A stretch of DNA of 36,709 nucleotides. Source: Candidatus Levyibacteriota bacterium. Lineage in GTDB: Bacteria > Patescibacteriota > Microgenomatia > Levybacterales > UBA12049. The DNA lies in contig JACRFQ010000017.1 of NCBI GenBank assembly GCA_016217835.1, positions 1 to 36,709 on the forward strand. Reading direction: 5' to 3'. A program made the translations under genes and the position numbers. Positions 19,909-29,156 of this stretch are shown in pieces (the stretch's first letter is position 1; every line of letters begins with the position of its first letter). The notes under the pieces were generated by a model, which saw nothing but the letters and a program-made list of their open reading frames with translations, was not told where the DNA came from and did no database searches.

Positions 19909-19997
19909 GTCCAATGTGACATCGGACCTCATCTTACTGGCACCGTAGTCTTTCTCGGTTGCCGGTCCTGCAAAAGCAGGGCTCTCTTGATGACTTA
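19909..19997 (-). ncRNA. SAM riboswitch aptamer (SAM-I/SAM-I-IV superfamily)
   Basis: Minus strand AGTCATCAAGAGAGCCCTGCTTTTGCAGGACCGGCAACCGAGAAAGACTACGGTGCCAGTAAGATGAGGTCCGATGTCACATTGGAC; CCGGCAACC...GGTGCC core, P1 CATC/GATG, hairpin CCTGC-TTTT-GCAGG and hairpin GTCCGATG-TCA-CATTGGAC; upstream of metK. Confidence 0.82.
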
Positions 19998-20002
19998 AAA
20001 AT

Positions 20003-20629
20003 TTATTGCCCGCTTAGCGCGCTTTCACAAGCGCTTTTTGCGGCTGCATCCGTAATTTGACTGCAAGGATTAGTAGTATCGGTTTTGGTTTGTGTTCCTG
20101 TTATTTTTGGTACAACTAAACTTGTCATATCGGTAAACTTAATGTCTGGAGGGGGAGTGAAAAGAGAAGAATCTATAGTCCAGGGCAGACAATTATAATC
20201 CATTTTATTATTAGGGTTGATAAATCCGCTTGTTTGTTGATTCTTAGATAATTCATCCAAGGGAACTTTCATTTTAATACCGGTTTTAAGTGAAGATCCC
20301 CAAATATAATTCATTTCACCATCTCTTATCATATTCATTTCTTCTGCTTTTCCATTGACAGTTGTTTTAAAGTCTCCACGCATTTTTCCGGTAGTGATAT
20401 AAAGTGTTCCCTCGGTAGTAGTACTGGAAGTTGCTGTTTTAAAGGTGCATTTTTGGTTTTTACCAAGATTTAATAAATCAAGAAGTGAAGAAGTTTTGTT
20501 TTTTGCTTTTGTTGGAGTTGGGGAGACATTTGTGTTAGTTGCTGTTTTATTTTGATTTAAAAAGTATGCGCCACCTGCTCCCAAGAGAAGTACTATCGCT
20601 GCAATAATTCCAATAATCTTAGTATTCAT
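20003..20629 (-). CDS. Membrane-anchored or exported hypothetical protein
   Basis: N-terminal TM (IIGIIAAIVLLLGAGGAYFL), Thr/Asn/Lys-rich linker, globular domain with two late Cys. Confidence 0.65.
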   Translation of the reverse strand: MNTKIIGIIAAIVLLLGAGGAYFLNQNKTATNTNVSPTPTKAKNKTSSLLDLLNLGKNQKCTFKTATSSTTTEGTLYITTGKMRGDFKTTVNGKAEEMNMIRDGEMNYIWGSSLKTGIKMKVPLDELSKNQQTSGFINPNNKMDYNCLPWTIDSSLFTPPPDIKFTDMTSLVVPKITGTQTKTDTTNPCSQITDAAAKSACESALSGQ

Positions 20630-20671
20630 TAGTTTTAATATATCATTTATTTTTCTTAAGTCAATAAGATT

Positions 20672-22123
20672 TTAAATCCTTGGGAACAAACCAATTGACG
20701 AAACAATTTCTGCTTTGCTAAATTGCGCGGTAATTTTTTCAGAAGTGCTTGGCATGAACGGTTTTAATAAAATTGCAATTTCCTGGATTTGGTTAACGGC
20801 ATGAGATAAGATATTTTCGATATTTTGTAATTTTTTGCTGCCCGCCGGTTGTTTTAAAAGTTCCCAGGGTTTTTCTTCATTGATATATTTATCAAGTTTT
20901 GTGATTTTTTGAAAAATTAAAAACAGCGCGTCATTAAACCTAAATTCTTCTAAAGCTTTGTTATAATCGTCAATCTCTACAATTACATGGCCGTTATGTT
21001 CGCTTGGGGTTTGTTTAAAATTGGCGTTTTCGCAAAGCTTAGCTACTCTTGAAATTAAATTTCCAAGCCCGTTTGCCAAGTCCGCATTGTATACCTCTTC
21101 CAGTCTTTTAATGGAAAAATCTCCGTCGGCAAATGGAGAAATTTCGCGTAAAAAATAATAACGCAAAGCATCTGTGCCATATTTTTCGCAAAGCGTAATC
21201 GGATCAATAACATTTCCCAAAGATTTAGACATTTTTTGTCCGTCGACTGTAAAATATCCATGCACAAAAAGTGCTTTCGGTAGTAAAAGTCCCGCGGAAA
21301 GTAAAAATGCCGGCCAGTAAACAGCATGAAATCTAATTATTCCCTTACCGATTACATGTAAATTGGCAGGCCACCATTTTTTATATTGTTTCTCATCGCT
21401 ATTAAAACCAACACCTGATTGATAAATATTTAAAGCGTCAAACCAAACATACATTCGTTGTGTTTCGTCGTTTGGTACTTTAACCCCCCAGTTTTTTGCC
21501 CGCTGATTGCTTCTTGAAATACTAATATCTTTTAAACCCTCTTTTAGAAATCCCAAAACTTCGTTTTTTCTAAATTCCGGGTAAATTTTTAATTTATCGC
21601 TTTTAATTAATTCCTCAATTTGTTTTTGATATTTAGAAAGTTTAAAAAAATAATTTTCTTCGGAAATCTCGTCTAATTGTTTTCCAGGATGTTCAAAACA
21701 TTCGCCTTTTTCATTAAGTTCTTGTTTTTCGTAAAAAAGTTCGCAGCCAGTACAATAAAGTCCTTTATACTCTTTTTTATAAATATCATGAAGACACAAT
21801 TCCCATAATTTTCGCGAGGCTTTATGATGAGCATCGCTGCTGCCTCTTTGGAAAATATCAAGTTCTATATTTAATTTTTTTGCTAAGTCTTGGAAAGCCT
21901 TAGAATTTTCATCTATAAATTCTAAAACTTCTTTTCCTGCGCTTTCTGCTGCCTGAACATTTTTAATTGCATTTTCATCTGCACCCGATAAAAGTAAGAC
22001 CTCATCACCTTTTATTTGTCTATATCTTTTAATTACGTCCGATTGGACAAATTCCAAAGCATGACCAACATGCGGTTTAGCATTTACATAAGGAATGGCA
22101 GTTGTTAAATAGTATTTATTCAT
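20672..22123 (-). CDS. metG: Methionyl-tRNA synthetase
   Basis: MNKYYLTTAIPYVNAKPHVGHALEF and KMSKSLGNVIDP; start set to second Met of the ORF. Confidence 0.95.
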   Translation of the reverse strand: MNKYYLTTAIPYVNAKPHVGHALEFVQSDVIKRYRQIKGDEVLLLSGADENAIKNVQAAESAGKEVLEFIDENSKAFQDLAKKLNIELDIFQRGSSDAHHKASRKLWELCLHDIYKKEYKGLYCTGCELFYEKQELNEKGECFEHPGKQLDEISEENYFFKLSKYQKQIEELIKSDKLKIYPEFRKNEVLGFLKEGLKDISISRSNQRAKNWGVKVPNDETQRMYVWFDALNIYQSGVGFNSDEKQYKKWWPANLHVIGKGIIRFHAVYWPAFLLSAGLLLPKALFVHGYFTVDGQKMSKSLGNVIDPITLCEKYGTDALRYYFLREISPFADGDFSIKRLEEVYNADLANGLGNLISRVAKLCENANFKQTPSEHNGHVIVEIDDYNKALEEFRFNDALFLIFQKITKLDKYINEEKPWELLKQPAGSKKLQNIENILSHAVNQIQEIAILLKPFMPSTSEKITAQFSKAEIVSSIGLFPRI

Positions 22124-22152
22124 TCTCTTTCTTTTCACGTCTTTTTAGAAAA

Positions 22153-22301
22153 AAGCCGCCCAAAAACTTTTTGCAAGCCAATCCGAACTATTTTTATTCT
22201 TTCGCTCTTCGGGTAATTTCACCCCTTCCTCGACAAGTTTGCGAGGAATTCCCCTGAATCGCTCATTCACAAAAACTTAACGTTCTTTGTTGGATTGCAA
22301 A
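22153..22301 (-). repeat. Copy A of a duplicated intergenic element (metG leader region)
   Basis: Shares TCCTCR-ACAAGTTTG-YGAGGA, GGGTRATTTCACCCC, TTCTTTGTTGRATTGCAAA and GMCGCCCAAAAA with 22775..22995, in the same order and orientation. Strand assigned by position relative to metG. Confidence 0.6.
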
Positions 22302-22355
22302 GATAATTAATTAGTTTACGAGAATTTTTCTCGCTTTTCATCAAATTATACCAGA

Positions 22356-22688
22356 CTATCTTCTTTTGACGAAGAAAAGTTCAATGCTTCCAAATAAAAT
22401 TAAAAGTAGGATAAGAAAAAAACCTTGAGTTAAGTTCATTAATCTTAAAAGCAAATAAGAAATTGCAAAAAGAGAAATTAATAACCCCCGCCTTTTGTTT
22501 ACGAAAATAAATGAGAATAAAAAATAAGTTGAAATAAAAAGAAGAAAGAAAAATAGCGGCAAAATCGTCAATCGTAAATCATAAATCTTAAATCCGTATG
22601 TTGGAGGAACGTTCAATATTAAATAAATCAATAACGCCAGTGACAAGAGACTAATGACTAAAAGCCGAAACGGTCTTTTCTTCCGCAT
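22356..22688 (-). CDS. Small multi-TM membrane protein
   Basis: 110-aa ORF with several hydrophobic segments; little other support. Confidence 0.5.
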   Translation of the reverse strand: MRKKRPFRLLVISLLSLALLIYLILNVPPTYGFKIYDLRLTILPLFFFLLFISTYFLFSFIFVNKRRGLLISLFAISYLLLRLMNLTQGFFLILLLILFGSIELFFVKRR

Positions 22689-22774
22689 AATTTAAGTTTA
22701 ACATAATAGGTTCTAATATCTTCAAAAGAAATAATTTGAGTTTTCCTTTTCAATTCTGCGTCTTTTTCCGGAAA

Positions 22775-22995
22775 AGACGCCCAAAAATGTTTTATTTATT
22801 CTTTTTCCCGCAAAAAGAATCAAAAGCTCTTTGCCTGTCTCGTTTTATGCTTTCAGCTTCTCGCTCATTTGACGGGTGATTTCACCCCCTCCTCAACAAG
22901 TTTGTGAGGAATCCCCCTGTCGCATTCACTCAAACCTTCAAGTATAAAACTTCAAACGGCAAAAAACCAAAGATTGTTCTTTGTTGAATTGCAAA
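22775..22995 (-). repeat. Copy B of the duplicated intergenic element
   Basis: See copy A; contains an extra segment with inverted repeat ATTCTTTTT-CCCGC-AAAAAGAAT. Confidence 0.6.
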
Positions 22996-23143
22996 TGGGA
23001 AGGAGAAAAATAATTTGACATCCCAGCACCCGAAAATCGGGACTTGACCCTCCGTATCTTTCCATTCGGCTTTCCAGAACTATCCGTTCACGCCTCATGG
23101 AGCGATTATTGGCGGGTCTGCGGGGGCAAATAAATTTGCCCCC

Positions 23144-23173
23144 TTGACAAAGAATTAGCAGTTATGATATTTT
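23144..23173 (+). promoter_or_regulatory. Promoter of hrcA-grpE-dnaK-dnaJ
   Basis: TTGACA (23144..23149), 18-nt spacer, TATTTT (23168..23173). Confidence 0.6.
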
Positions 23174-23181
23174 ACTGCTAA
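23155..23181 (+). promoter_or_regulatory. CIRCE-like HrcA operator
   Basis: TTAGCAGTT-ATGATATTT-TACTGCTAA, 9-9-9 geometry with 8-bp perfect arms, overlapping the promoter and upstream of hrcA. Confidence 0.8.
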
Positions 23182-23251
23182 CCCCAAACAGAGTTTACTT
23201 CTGTCCGGAGGCTTACAGCCTCGCGCTCCAGAAGAGCACTTGTACGGGGCA
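23182..23251 (+). ncRNA. Candidate structured leader of hrcA, similar to the lepA leader
   Basis: CCCC/GGGG closing pairs, hairpin ACAGA..TCTGT, hairpin GAGGCT-TAC-AGCCTC, hairpin GCTC..GAGC, ends TACGGGGCA. Confidence 0.4.
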
Positions 23252-23280
23252 GGTCCTAAAAAATCTAGATTTTATTTATT

Positions 23281-24012
23281 ATGCACGATTTAACAGCAAG
23301 GCAGGTTGAAATTTTAAAAAGCTTAATCGAAGAGTACATTGAAATAGCAGAGCCGGTTGGTTCCGAAACGCTTGAAAAAAAGCATAATTTAAGCGCTTCT
23401 CCTGCAACAATCAGAAACGAGATGGTAAAGCTTACAGAGCTTGGATACTTAAAAAAACCTCACGTTTCTGCAGGCAGAATTCCAACTCCAATGGGAATGA
23501 AATTTTACGTAAAGCAGTTAATGAAGGAAAAAGAATTATCTGTTACGGAAGAAGTTTCATTAAAAGAAAAAGTTTGGGATTTAAGAGAAAAAGAAAGAGA
23601 ATTCTTAAAACAAGTCACAAGAACATTGGCTGACAGAACCAAAGCATTGGCTTTTACGACGACAAACGAAGGCGATTTATTTTGTTCGGGATACGCAAAT
23701 ATTTTGGACATGCCCGAGTTTTTCGATATAGATTTAACAAAAAATCTTTTATTAGCCATAGATGAAGCGGAGTTTTTTACAAATTTATTTGCAGGACAAT
23801 TAGGAGACGAAGATATTCACATTCTTTTAGGAGAAGAATTAGGACCAAGATTATCAGGGCCATATGGCTTTGTTTTTACAAGATACCATACGCCAATAGG
23901 TTTAACAGGAGAAATAGGGGTGTTAGGACCGTCGAGATTAAACTATACTAATGTTGTCCCGACAGTTAGATATTTTGGAGATTTAATAGGAGAAATTGCT
24001 AAAGGATGGTAA
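23281..24012 (+). CDS. hrcA: Heat-inducible transcription repressor HrcA (short form)
   Basis: LTARQVEILKSLIEEYIEIAEPVGSETL, SPATIRNEMVKLTELGYLKKPHVSAGRIPT. Confidence 0.9.
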   Translation: MHDLTARQVEILKSLIEEYIEIAEPVGSETLEKKHNLSASPATIRNEMVKLTELGYLKKPHVSAGRIPTPMGMKFYVKQLMKEKELSVTEEVSLKEKVWDLREKEREFLKQVTRTLADRTKALAFTTTNEGDLFCSGYANILDMPEFFDIDLTKNLLLAIDEAEFFTNLFAGQLGDEDIHILLGEELGPRLSGPYGFVFTRYHTPIGLTGEIGVLGPSRLNYTNVVPTVRYFGDLIGEIAKGW

Positions 24013-24072
24013 AACTGCTTTGCAGTTTTACCAAGTTTGTAAAGTTATAAAGTTGAAAGTTGATAAAGTAAG

Positions 24073-24513
24073 ATGAAGAAACATGAAAAGAAAATTCAAA
24101 ATAAAGAAAACGAAGAGCTTGAGAACATTGAAAATCAATTAAAAAGAGCTTTGGCTGACTATCAAAATTTGGAAAAAAGGATAGCAGAGCAAAAAAGCGT
24201 TTGGATAAAAATAGCTAATAAAGATTTACTTTTAAAGCTTTTGCCGGGGCTAGACAGTTTAATTTTAGCTCAACAGCATACGCAAGACGAAGGTGTTAAG
24301 CTATCTATCAAACATTTTCTTGATGCTTTGCAGGAAGTTGGCGTTACAAAAATTGAAACTGTAGGAAAAGATTTTGATCCAAAATTTATGGAAGCAGTTG
24401 CAACAACCGAAGGACAGGAAGGCAAAGTAATAGAAGAGACACGCCAAGGCTATACTTTATTTGATATAATTTTAAGACCGGCACAGGTTGTCGTAGGACG
24501 ACAACAAGATTAA
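24073..24513 (+). CDS. grpE: Nucleotide exchange factor GrpE
   Basis: Coiled-coil N-terminus, LLPGLDSLILA..., C-terminal GYTLFDIILRPAQVVVG; between hrcA and dnaK. Confidence 0.9.
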   Translation: MKKHEKKIQNKENEELENIENQLKRALADYQNLEKRIAEQKSVWIKIANKDLLLKLLPGLDSLILAQQHTQDEGVKLSIKHFLDALQEVGVTKIETVGKDFDPKFMEAVATTEGQEGKVIEETRQGYTLFDIILRPAQVVVGRQQD

Positions 24514-24587
24514 AAATTAAAGATAAAATATTAAATATAATTTTTGAGATTTGATTTTTGAACTTTGATTTTGACTGAAAGGAACTT

Positions 24588-26483
24588 ATGGGAAAAATAA
24601 TAGGAATTGATTTAGGTACAACAAACAGCGCAGTTGCGGTAATGGAGGGCGGAAGCCCAAAAATAATCCATAGCGCCGAAGGCAGAAATGTCATACCGTC
24701 GGTGGTTGACCCTGTCAGTCATGTTGTCGGAGATATTGCTAAAAGACAGCTTGTTTTAAAGCCAAAAACAACAATATTTTCGATCAAAAGACTAATGGGA
24801 AGAAAATATACCGACGAAAGTGTTCAATACGATCTTAAATGGCTTCCTTATACTATTAAATCCGGTAGGGACGGCATGGCTGACGTCGAAGTAGACGGGA
24901 AAACACTCACCCCTCAAGAAGTTAGTGCCATGATTTTGCAAAAAATTAAATCAGATGCGGAAAGCTATTTGGGCAGCAAAGTTACACAAGCAGTAATTAC
25001 AGTACCTGCATATTTTGACGATTCGCAGCGTCAAGCCACAAAACAAGCAGGGGAAATTGCAGGATTAGAAGTGCTTCGCATTATTAACGAGCCAACAGCA
25101 GCAGCGCTAGCTTACGGACTTGATAAGAAAAATGCCCACACCATTGCGGTTTATGATTTGGGAGGCGGAACTTTTGATATTTCAATTTTAGAATTGGGAG
25201 AAGGAGTTTACGAAGTAAAATCAACCAACGGAGATACGCATTTGGGCGGAGACGATTTTGATAAAGCAATCATTGATTATTTGGCAGATGAATTTAAAAA
25301 AGAAAGCGGAGTTGATTTAACTAAAGATCCGCAAGCTTTACAACGTTTAAGAGAAGCAGCTGAAAAAGCAAAAATTGAACTTTCAAGCTCACAAGAAGCG
25401 CAAATTAACCAGCCGTTTATTACACAGGGCAAAGACGGTCCTTTGCATTTAACAGTTACATTAACAAGGGCAAAATTAGAACAAATTGTTGATCCTTTAA
25501 TTCAAAAAACCCTAAAACCGGTTGAGCTTGCTTTAAAAGACGCAAAAATGAAAGTTTCAGACATTGACGAAATAGTTTTGGTTGGTGGAATGACCAGAAT
25601 GCCAAAGGTTATTGAAGTTGTTACTAAGTTCTTTGGCAAAGAAGCAAATAAATCAGTAAATCCGGACGAAGTAGTTGCAATCGGAGCAGCTGTACAGGGT
25701 GGAGTGCTGGGGGGAGAAGTAAAAGACGTGCTCTTGTTAGATGTAACCCCGCTAACTTTAGGAATTGAAACATTGGGAAGCGTTTCTACACCTTTAATTG
25801 AAAGAAACACAACTATTCCAACCTCAAAATCTCAGGTTTTTTCTACAGCAGCTGATAATCAAACCCAAGTTGAAATAAATGTTTTACAGGGTGAAAGACC
25901 AATGGCAGCGGATAATAAGTCTTTAGGAAGATTTGTTTTGGACGGAATTCCGCCTGCACCAAGAGGAGTGCCTCAAATTGAAGTTGGTTTTGATATTGAC
26001 GCGTCGGGAATTTTACACGTTAAAGCAACCGACAAGGCAACAGGAAAAGAGCAAAGTATAAAAATAACCGGCTCAACAGGACTTACAAAAGAAGAAGTTG
26101 AAAAAATGACTAAAGACGCCGAAGCTCATGCCGCAGAGGACGCCGAGAAAAAAGGTAAAATTGAAGCAAGAAATCAAGCAGATTCATTAATTTTTACAGC
26201 GGAAAAAAGCCTAAAAGATGCAGGAGATAAAGTCGCGGAAGATGTTAAAAAAGAGGTAGAAGATAAAGTTGCAGCTCTCCGTTCAATTTTAGATTCAGGC
26301 ACAAAAGAAGAATTAGAAACAAAAACCAAAGAGCTTTCGGATGCATTAACAAAAGTCGGAGAAGCGATGTATAAAAAAGAAGAACCTCAAGCAGGAGAAC
26401 AGGCTGCAGATGGGGAAGCAAAGAAGGATGAAAATCCGCCAGCTGGCGGAGACGAACCAGTTGAGGGAGAGGTTGTTAATTAA
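24588..26483 (+). CDS. dnaK: Chaperone DnaK (Hsp70)
   Basis: [57 protein letters not shown]. Confidence 0.97.
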   Translation: MGKIIGIDLGTTNSAVAVMEGGSPKIIHSAEGRNVIPSVVDPVSHVVGDIAKRQLVLKPKTTIFSIKRLMGRKYTDESVQYDLKWLPYTIKSGRDGMADVEVDGKTLTPQEVSAMILQKIKSDAESYLGSKVTQAVITVPAYFDDSQRQATKQAGEIAGLEVLRIINEPTAAALAYGLDKKNAHTIAVYDLGGGTFDISILELGEGVYEVKSTNGDTHLGGDDFDKAIIDYLADEFKKESGVDLTKDPQALQRLREAAEKAKIELSSSQEAQINQPFITQGKDGPLHLTVTLTRAKLEQIVDPLIQKTLKPVELALKDAKMKVSDIDEIVLVGGMTRMPKVIEVVTKFFGKEANKSVNPDEVVAIGAAVQGGVLGGEVKDVLLLDVTPLTLGIETLGSVSTPLIERNTTIPTSKSQVFSTAADNQTQVEINVLQGERPMAADNKSLGRFVLDGIPPAPRGVPQIEVGFDIDASGILHVKATDKATGKEQSIKITGSTGLTKEEVEKMTKDAEAHAAEDAEKKGKIEARNQADSLIFTAEKSLKDAGDKVAEDVKKEVEDKVAALRSILDSGTKEELETKTKELSDALTKVGEAMYKKEEPQAGEQAADGEAKKDENPPAGGDEPVEGEVVN

Positions 26484-26599
26484 ATCCTAATTTCTAATAT
26501 CTAATTTCTAAATAATTTCAAAATTCAAATTTTTAAACTTTTTTATTTGGATATTTGGATTTGTTTAGGATTTTGTGTTTAGAGTTTAGGATTTTTTAG

Positions 26600-26605
26600 T
26601 ATAAT
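26600..26605 (+). promoter_or_regulatory. -10 box immediately upstream of dnaJ
   Basis: TATAAT followed by 6 nt and ATG at 26612. Confidence 0.6.
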
Positions 26606-26611
26606 AGCGTT

Positions 26612-27481
26612 ATGACAAAAGATTATTATCAAACATTAGGAGTTACTAAGGGAGCATCTGAAACAGAGATTAAAAAAGCTTATAGAAAGCTTGCTTTGCA
26701 GTATCATCCCGACAGAAATAAGGGAGATAAGGAATTGGAAAAAAAATTTAAAGAAGTTACCAAAGCTTACGAAGTTTTATCAGATCCTTCTAAAAGGCAA
26801 ACTTATGATCAGTTTGGTGAGGCTGCTTTTGAGCAAGGTGGGCCTGGAGCAGGCGGACCTTTTGGAGGGGCGGGCGGACAGTACGGTCCATTTACTTACA
26901 CTTATTCATCAGGGGGACAGGGGGGTTTTGATTTTGGCGGATTTTCAGACCCGTTTGATATTTTTGAGCAGTTTTTTGGCGGAGGAAATCCTTTTGGCAG
27001 AGCGCAGAGGCGGCCGACTTATTCTTTAACCATTTCTTTTATGGACGCGGTTAAAGGAGCAACTAAAAAAGTAAATTTAGGCGGGAAAGTTCAAACCATA
27101 AAAATTCCTGCAGGCGTAAATGAGGGATCAAGAATAAGATTTGGAGATGCAGAAATTGTAATTGATGTAATTGCCGATAAAAAATTTAAAAGAGAAGGTT
27201 ATGACATTGTTTCAGAGCTTGAACTTTCTTTCCCCCAAGCGGCACTTGGAGATGAAGTGCAAGTTCAAACAGTTCAAGGAATTGTAAAAATAAAAATTCC
27301 GCAAGGTACTCAACCCGAAACCTTGATAAGGCTAAGAGGAAAAGGCGTAAAAATGTTAAGAGGCTCGGGGTTTGGAGATCATTATGTTAAAATAAAAATT
27401 GTAATCCCAAAAAATTTAACAGGAAAACAAAAAGAATTATTAAAAGAATTTGACGGGCAAAAAAAATCCGGCTGGTTTTAA
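26612..27481 (+). CDS. dnaJ: DnaJ/CbpA-type co-chaperone lacking the zinc-finger domain
   Basis: J domain with HPD ([28 protein letters not shown]), G/F region, C-terminal substrate-binding domain; no CXXCXGXG repeats. Confidence 0.9.
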   Translation: MTKDYYQTLGVTKGASETEIKKAYRKLALQYHPDRNKGDKELEKKFKEVTKAYEVLSDPSKRQTYDQFGEAAFEQGGPGAGGPFGGAGGQYGPFTYTYSSGGQGGFDFGGFSDPFDIFEQFFGGGNPFGRAQRRPTYSLTISFMDAVKGATKKVNLGGKVQTIKIPAGVNEGSRIRFGDAEIVIDVIADKKFKREGYDIVSELELSFPQAALGDEVQVQTVQGIVKIKIPQGTQPETLIRLRGKGVKMLRGSGFGDHYVKIKIVIPKNLTGKQKELLKEFDGQKKSGWF

Positions 27482-27516
27482 TTTGATTTCCTTATATTTT
27501 GTGAGATGATTTATTT

Positions 27517-28740
27517 ATGAAATCAAATAATTCTAATCAAACAATTCCACAACCAATTTCTCCAGCATCTCAACAAAATCAACAAGTGCAACAAATAGAT
27601 AAGATTAAATCATTAAAAACAAAATGGATTTTATTAGGAGGATTTATTGTTATTGTTTCATTAATATTAATAGGCGGTTTTTTGTTTATTCAATTTAAAA
27701 ATGGACCACCCAAAAAAGAAATAATAACTAAAACTTTTAAGACAAATCTTGCCTTTGTTGAAGCTCCTGTCCAAACACTATTATTCAGGGAAATAAATGA
27801 AGACGAAGATTTAAAAACCATTGAGGGTGGGTTTCCAATCTTGTTGCCTATAAATATAGTTGATTCAAATAGTATAAATCCAATACCAAGTTTTGAATTA
27901 GAAGTTTATTCTTTTTCAAAAGGAAAAACTATAAATACTGGAAATATCATTCAAGCATTGGGTGCGGCTGTAGGTTTTGGTAATACACATCCGCTTGCTT
28001 CTTATAACTTTAAATATACAGCTTATATTGATAACCAAAATAACATCAGGCTTTTGGATAATGACTCTTTAAAAAGCATGTTAGTGGCAAATATAAATAA
28101 AAGTACAGAAGTTTTTATCACAGATTGGTCACCCGATAGCAGATATTTAATATATTTCCTCTTTACTGGAAGTTTTCAAGGAGGAATAAGTTTTGAAGGA
28201 CCTAATTTAGAGTATTTTTCGTATAATTTGGAAACTAAGGAAACAAAACGATTGCCGATTGATTTTTATGGTTCATTTATAAATAATAAAGAAATTCTGT
28301 CTAAGCCCACAAATGATAAAAATAGTTTTGTTAGTTTGAATATTGAAAATTTTAAATTTAACCTAATACAAATAAATGATGTTCAATACGGCAATTTTTC
28401 AATTACAAAAGACGGTAAATTTTGGGCTTTCCAAAAATATATTAATTCCCAATGGGAATTGTTTTATGCACAATTTCCACAAAGCAATGTTAATCGTTTT
28501 ATTATTGGAGGTACAACCCCATTAATATCTCCGCAGGGAACAAATGTAGCTTATGTTAAAAACGATTCAGTTTGGATCTATAGTGCTAAAACTAAACAGA
28601 GCATTAAATATTTCGATGGTAGAGCTGTGCAATGGCTAAACGAAAATATACTAATAATTAATTCGAATTACTCATCGGGAACAGATGGGGATTTTTATAT
28701 TTTAAATCTAAACTCAAATTCAAAAGAAAAAATAAAATAG
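27517..28740 (+). CDS. Membrane-anchored protein, possible TolB/WD40-like beta-propeller
   Basis: N-terminal TM; repeats such as TDWSPDSRYLIYFLF and TKDGKFWAFQKY. Confidence 0.55.
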   Translation: MKSNNSNQTIPQPISPASQQNQQVQQIDKIKSLKTKWILLGGFIVIVSLILIGGFLFIQFKNGPPKKEIITKTFKTNLAFVEAPVQTLLFREINEDEDLKTIEGGFPILLPINIVDSNSINPIPSFELEVYSFSKGKTINTGNIIQALGAAVGFGNTHPLASYNFKYTAYIDNQNNIRLLDNDSLKSMLVANINKSTEVFITDWSPDSRYLIYFLFTGSFQGGISFEGPNLEYFSYNLETKETKRLPIDFYGSFINNKEILSKPTNDKNSFVSLNIENFKFNLIQINDVQYGNFSITKDGKFWAFQKYINSQWELFYAQFPQSNVNRFIIGGTTPLISPQGTNVAYVKNDSVWIYSAKTKQSIKYFDGRAVQWLNENILIINSNYSSGTDGDFYILNLNSNSKEKIK

Positions 28741-28820
28741 ATTCTATCATCGTTCATTCTACGGAGCGGGAATTTAATTGCAAAAACCCCTCAAATCCCC
28801 TAAACTTAAATTAGGTTATT

Positions 28821-29156
28821 ATGAGCATAATTCTATTGCCTTTTTACATTTTAAAATTCTGGTATTTGGAAGCGCCAATAAATCTTTTGAAATATTTTTT
28901 TCATTTAAATAAAGCTTTTTTTCATCTTTTTTCACTTCCTTTAATGCTAAGGACCTTTTTTAAACCCTGGAAAAATGAATACCGTGAAGGACTTATTAAA
29001 TTTTCTATTTTTATGGGTATGGCGTTTAAAAGCATTTTTATTATTGCCGATATTTTCCTTTTTTTATTTTTGCTTTTACTTGAAGTAGTTTTATTTATGG
29101 GATTTTTAGCCTGGCCAATAATAACTTTTTATATGTTGTTTGTTAAATTAATATGA
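28821..29156 (+). CDS. Small membrane protein coupled to the downstream AAA+ gene
   Basis: Multiple TM; overlaps the next start by 4 nt (ATGA). Confidence 0.6.
   Translation: MSIILLPFYILKFWYLEAPINLLKYFFHLNKAFFHLFSLPLMLRTFFKPWKNEYREGLIKFSIFMGMAFKSIFIIADIFLFLFLLLLEVVLFMGFLAWPIITFYMLFVKLI

Noticed and set aside
19861-19932. N-terminal extension of metK in the ORF track (MRSDVTLDKIFYLFLTKEVFLYIT)
   Set aside because: Overlaps the SAM riboswitch and terminator; conserved MetK begins at MNNYTFTSESVC.
23010-23143. tRNA or tmRNA on either strand in the GC-rich island
   Set aside because: Could not fit an acceptor stem plus T-arm; GGGTCAAGTCCC does not make a proper T-loop.
23182-23251. tRNA-Val(UAC) gene upstream of hrcA
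   Set aside because: Loop CTTACAG and branching are suggestive, but there is no TTCRANY T-loop or D-loop GG, and the closing stem is only 4 bp.
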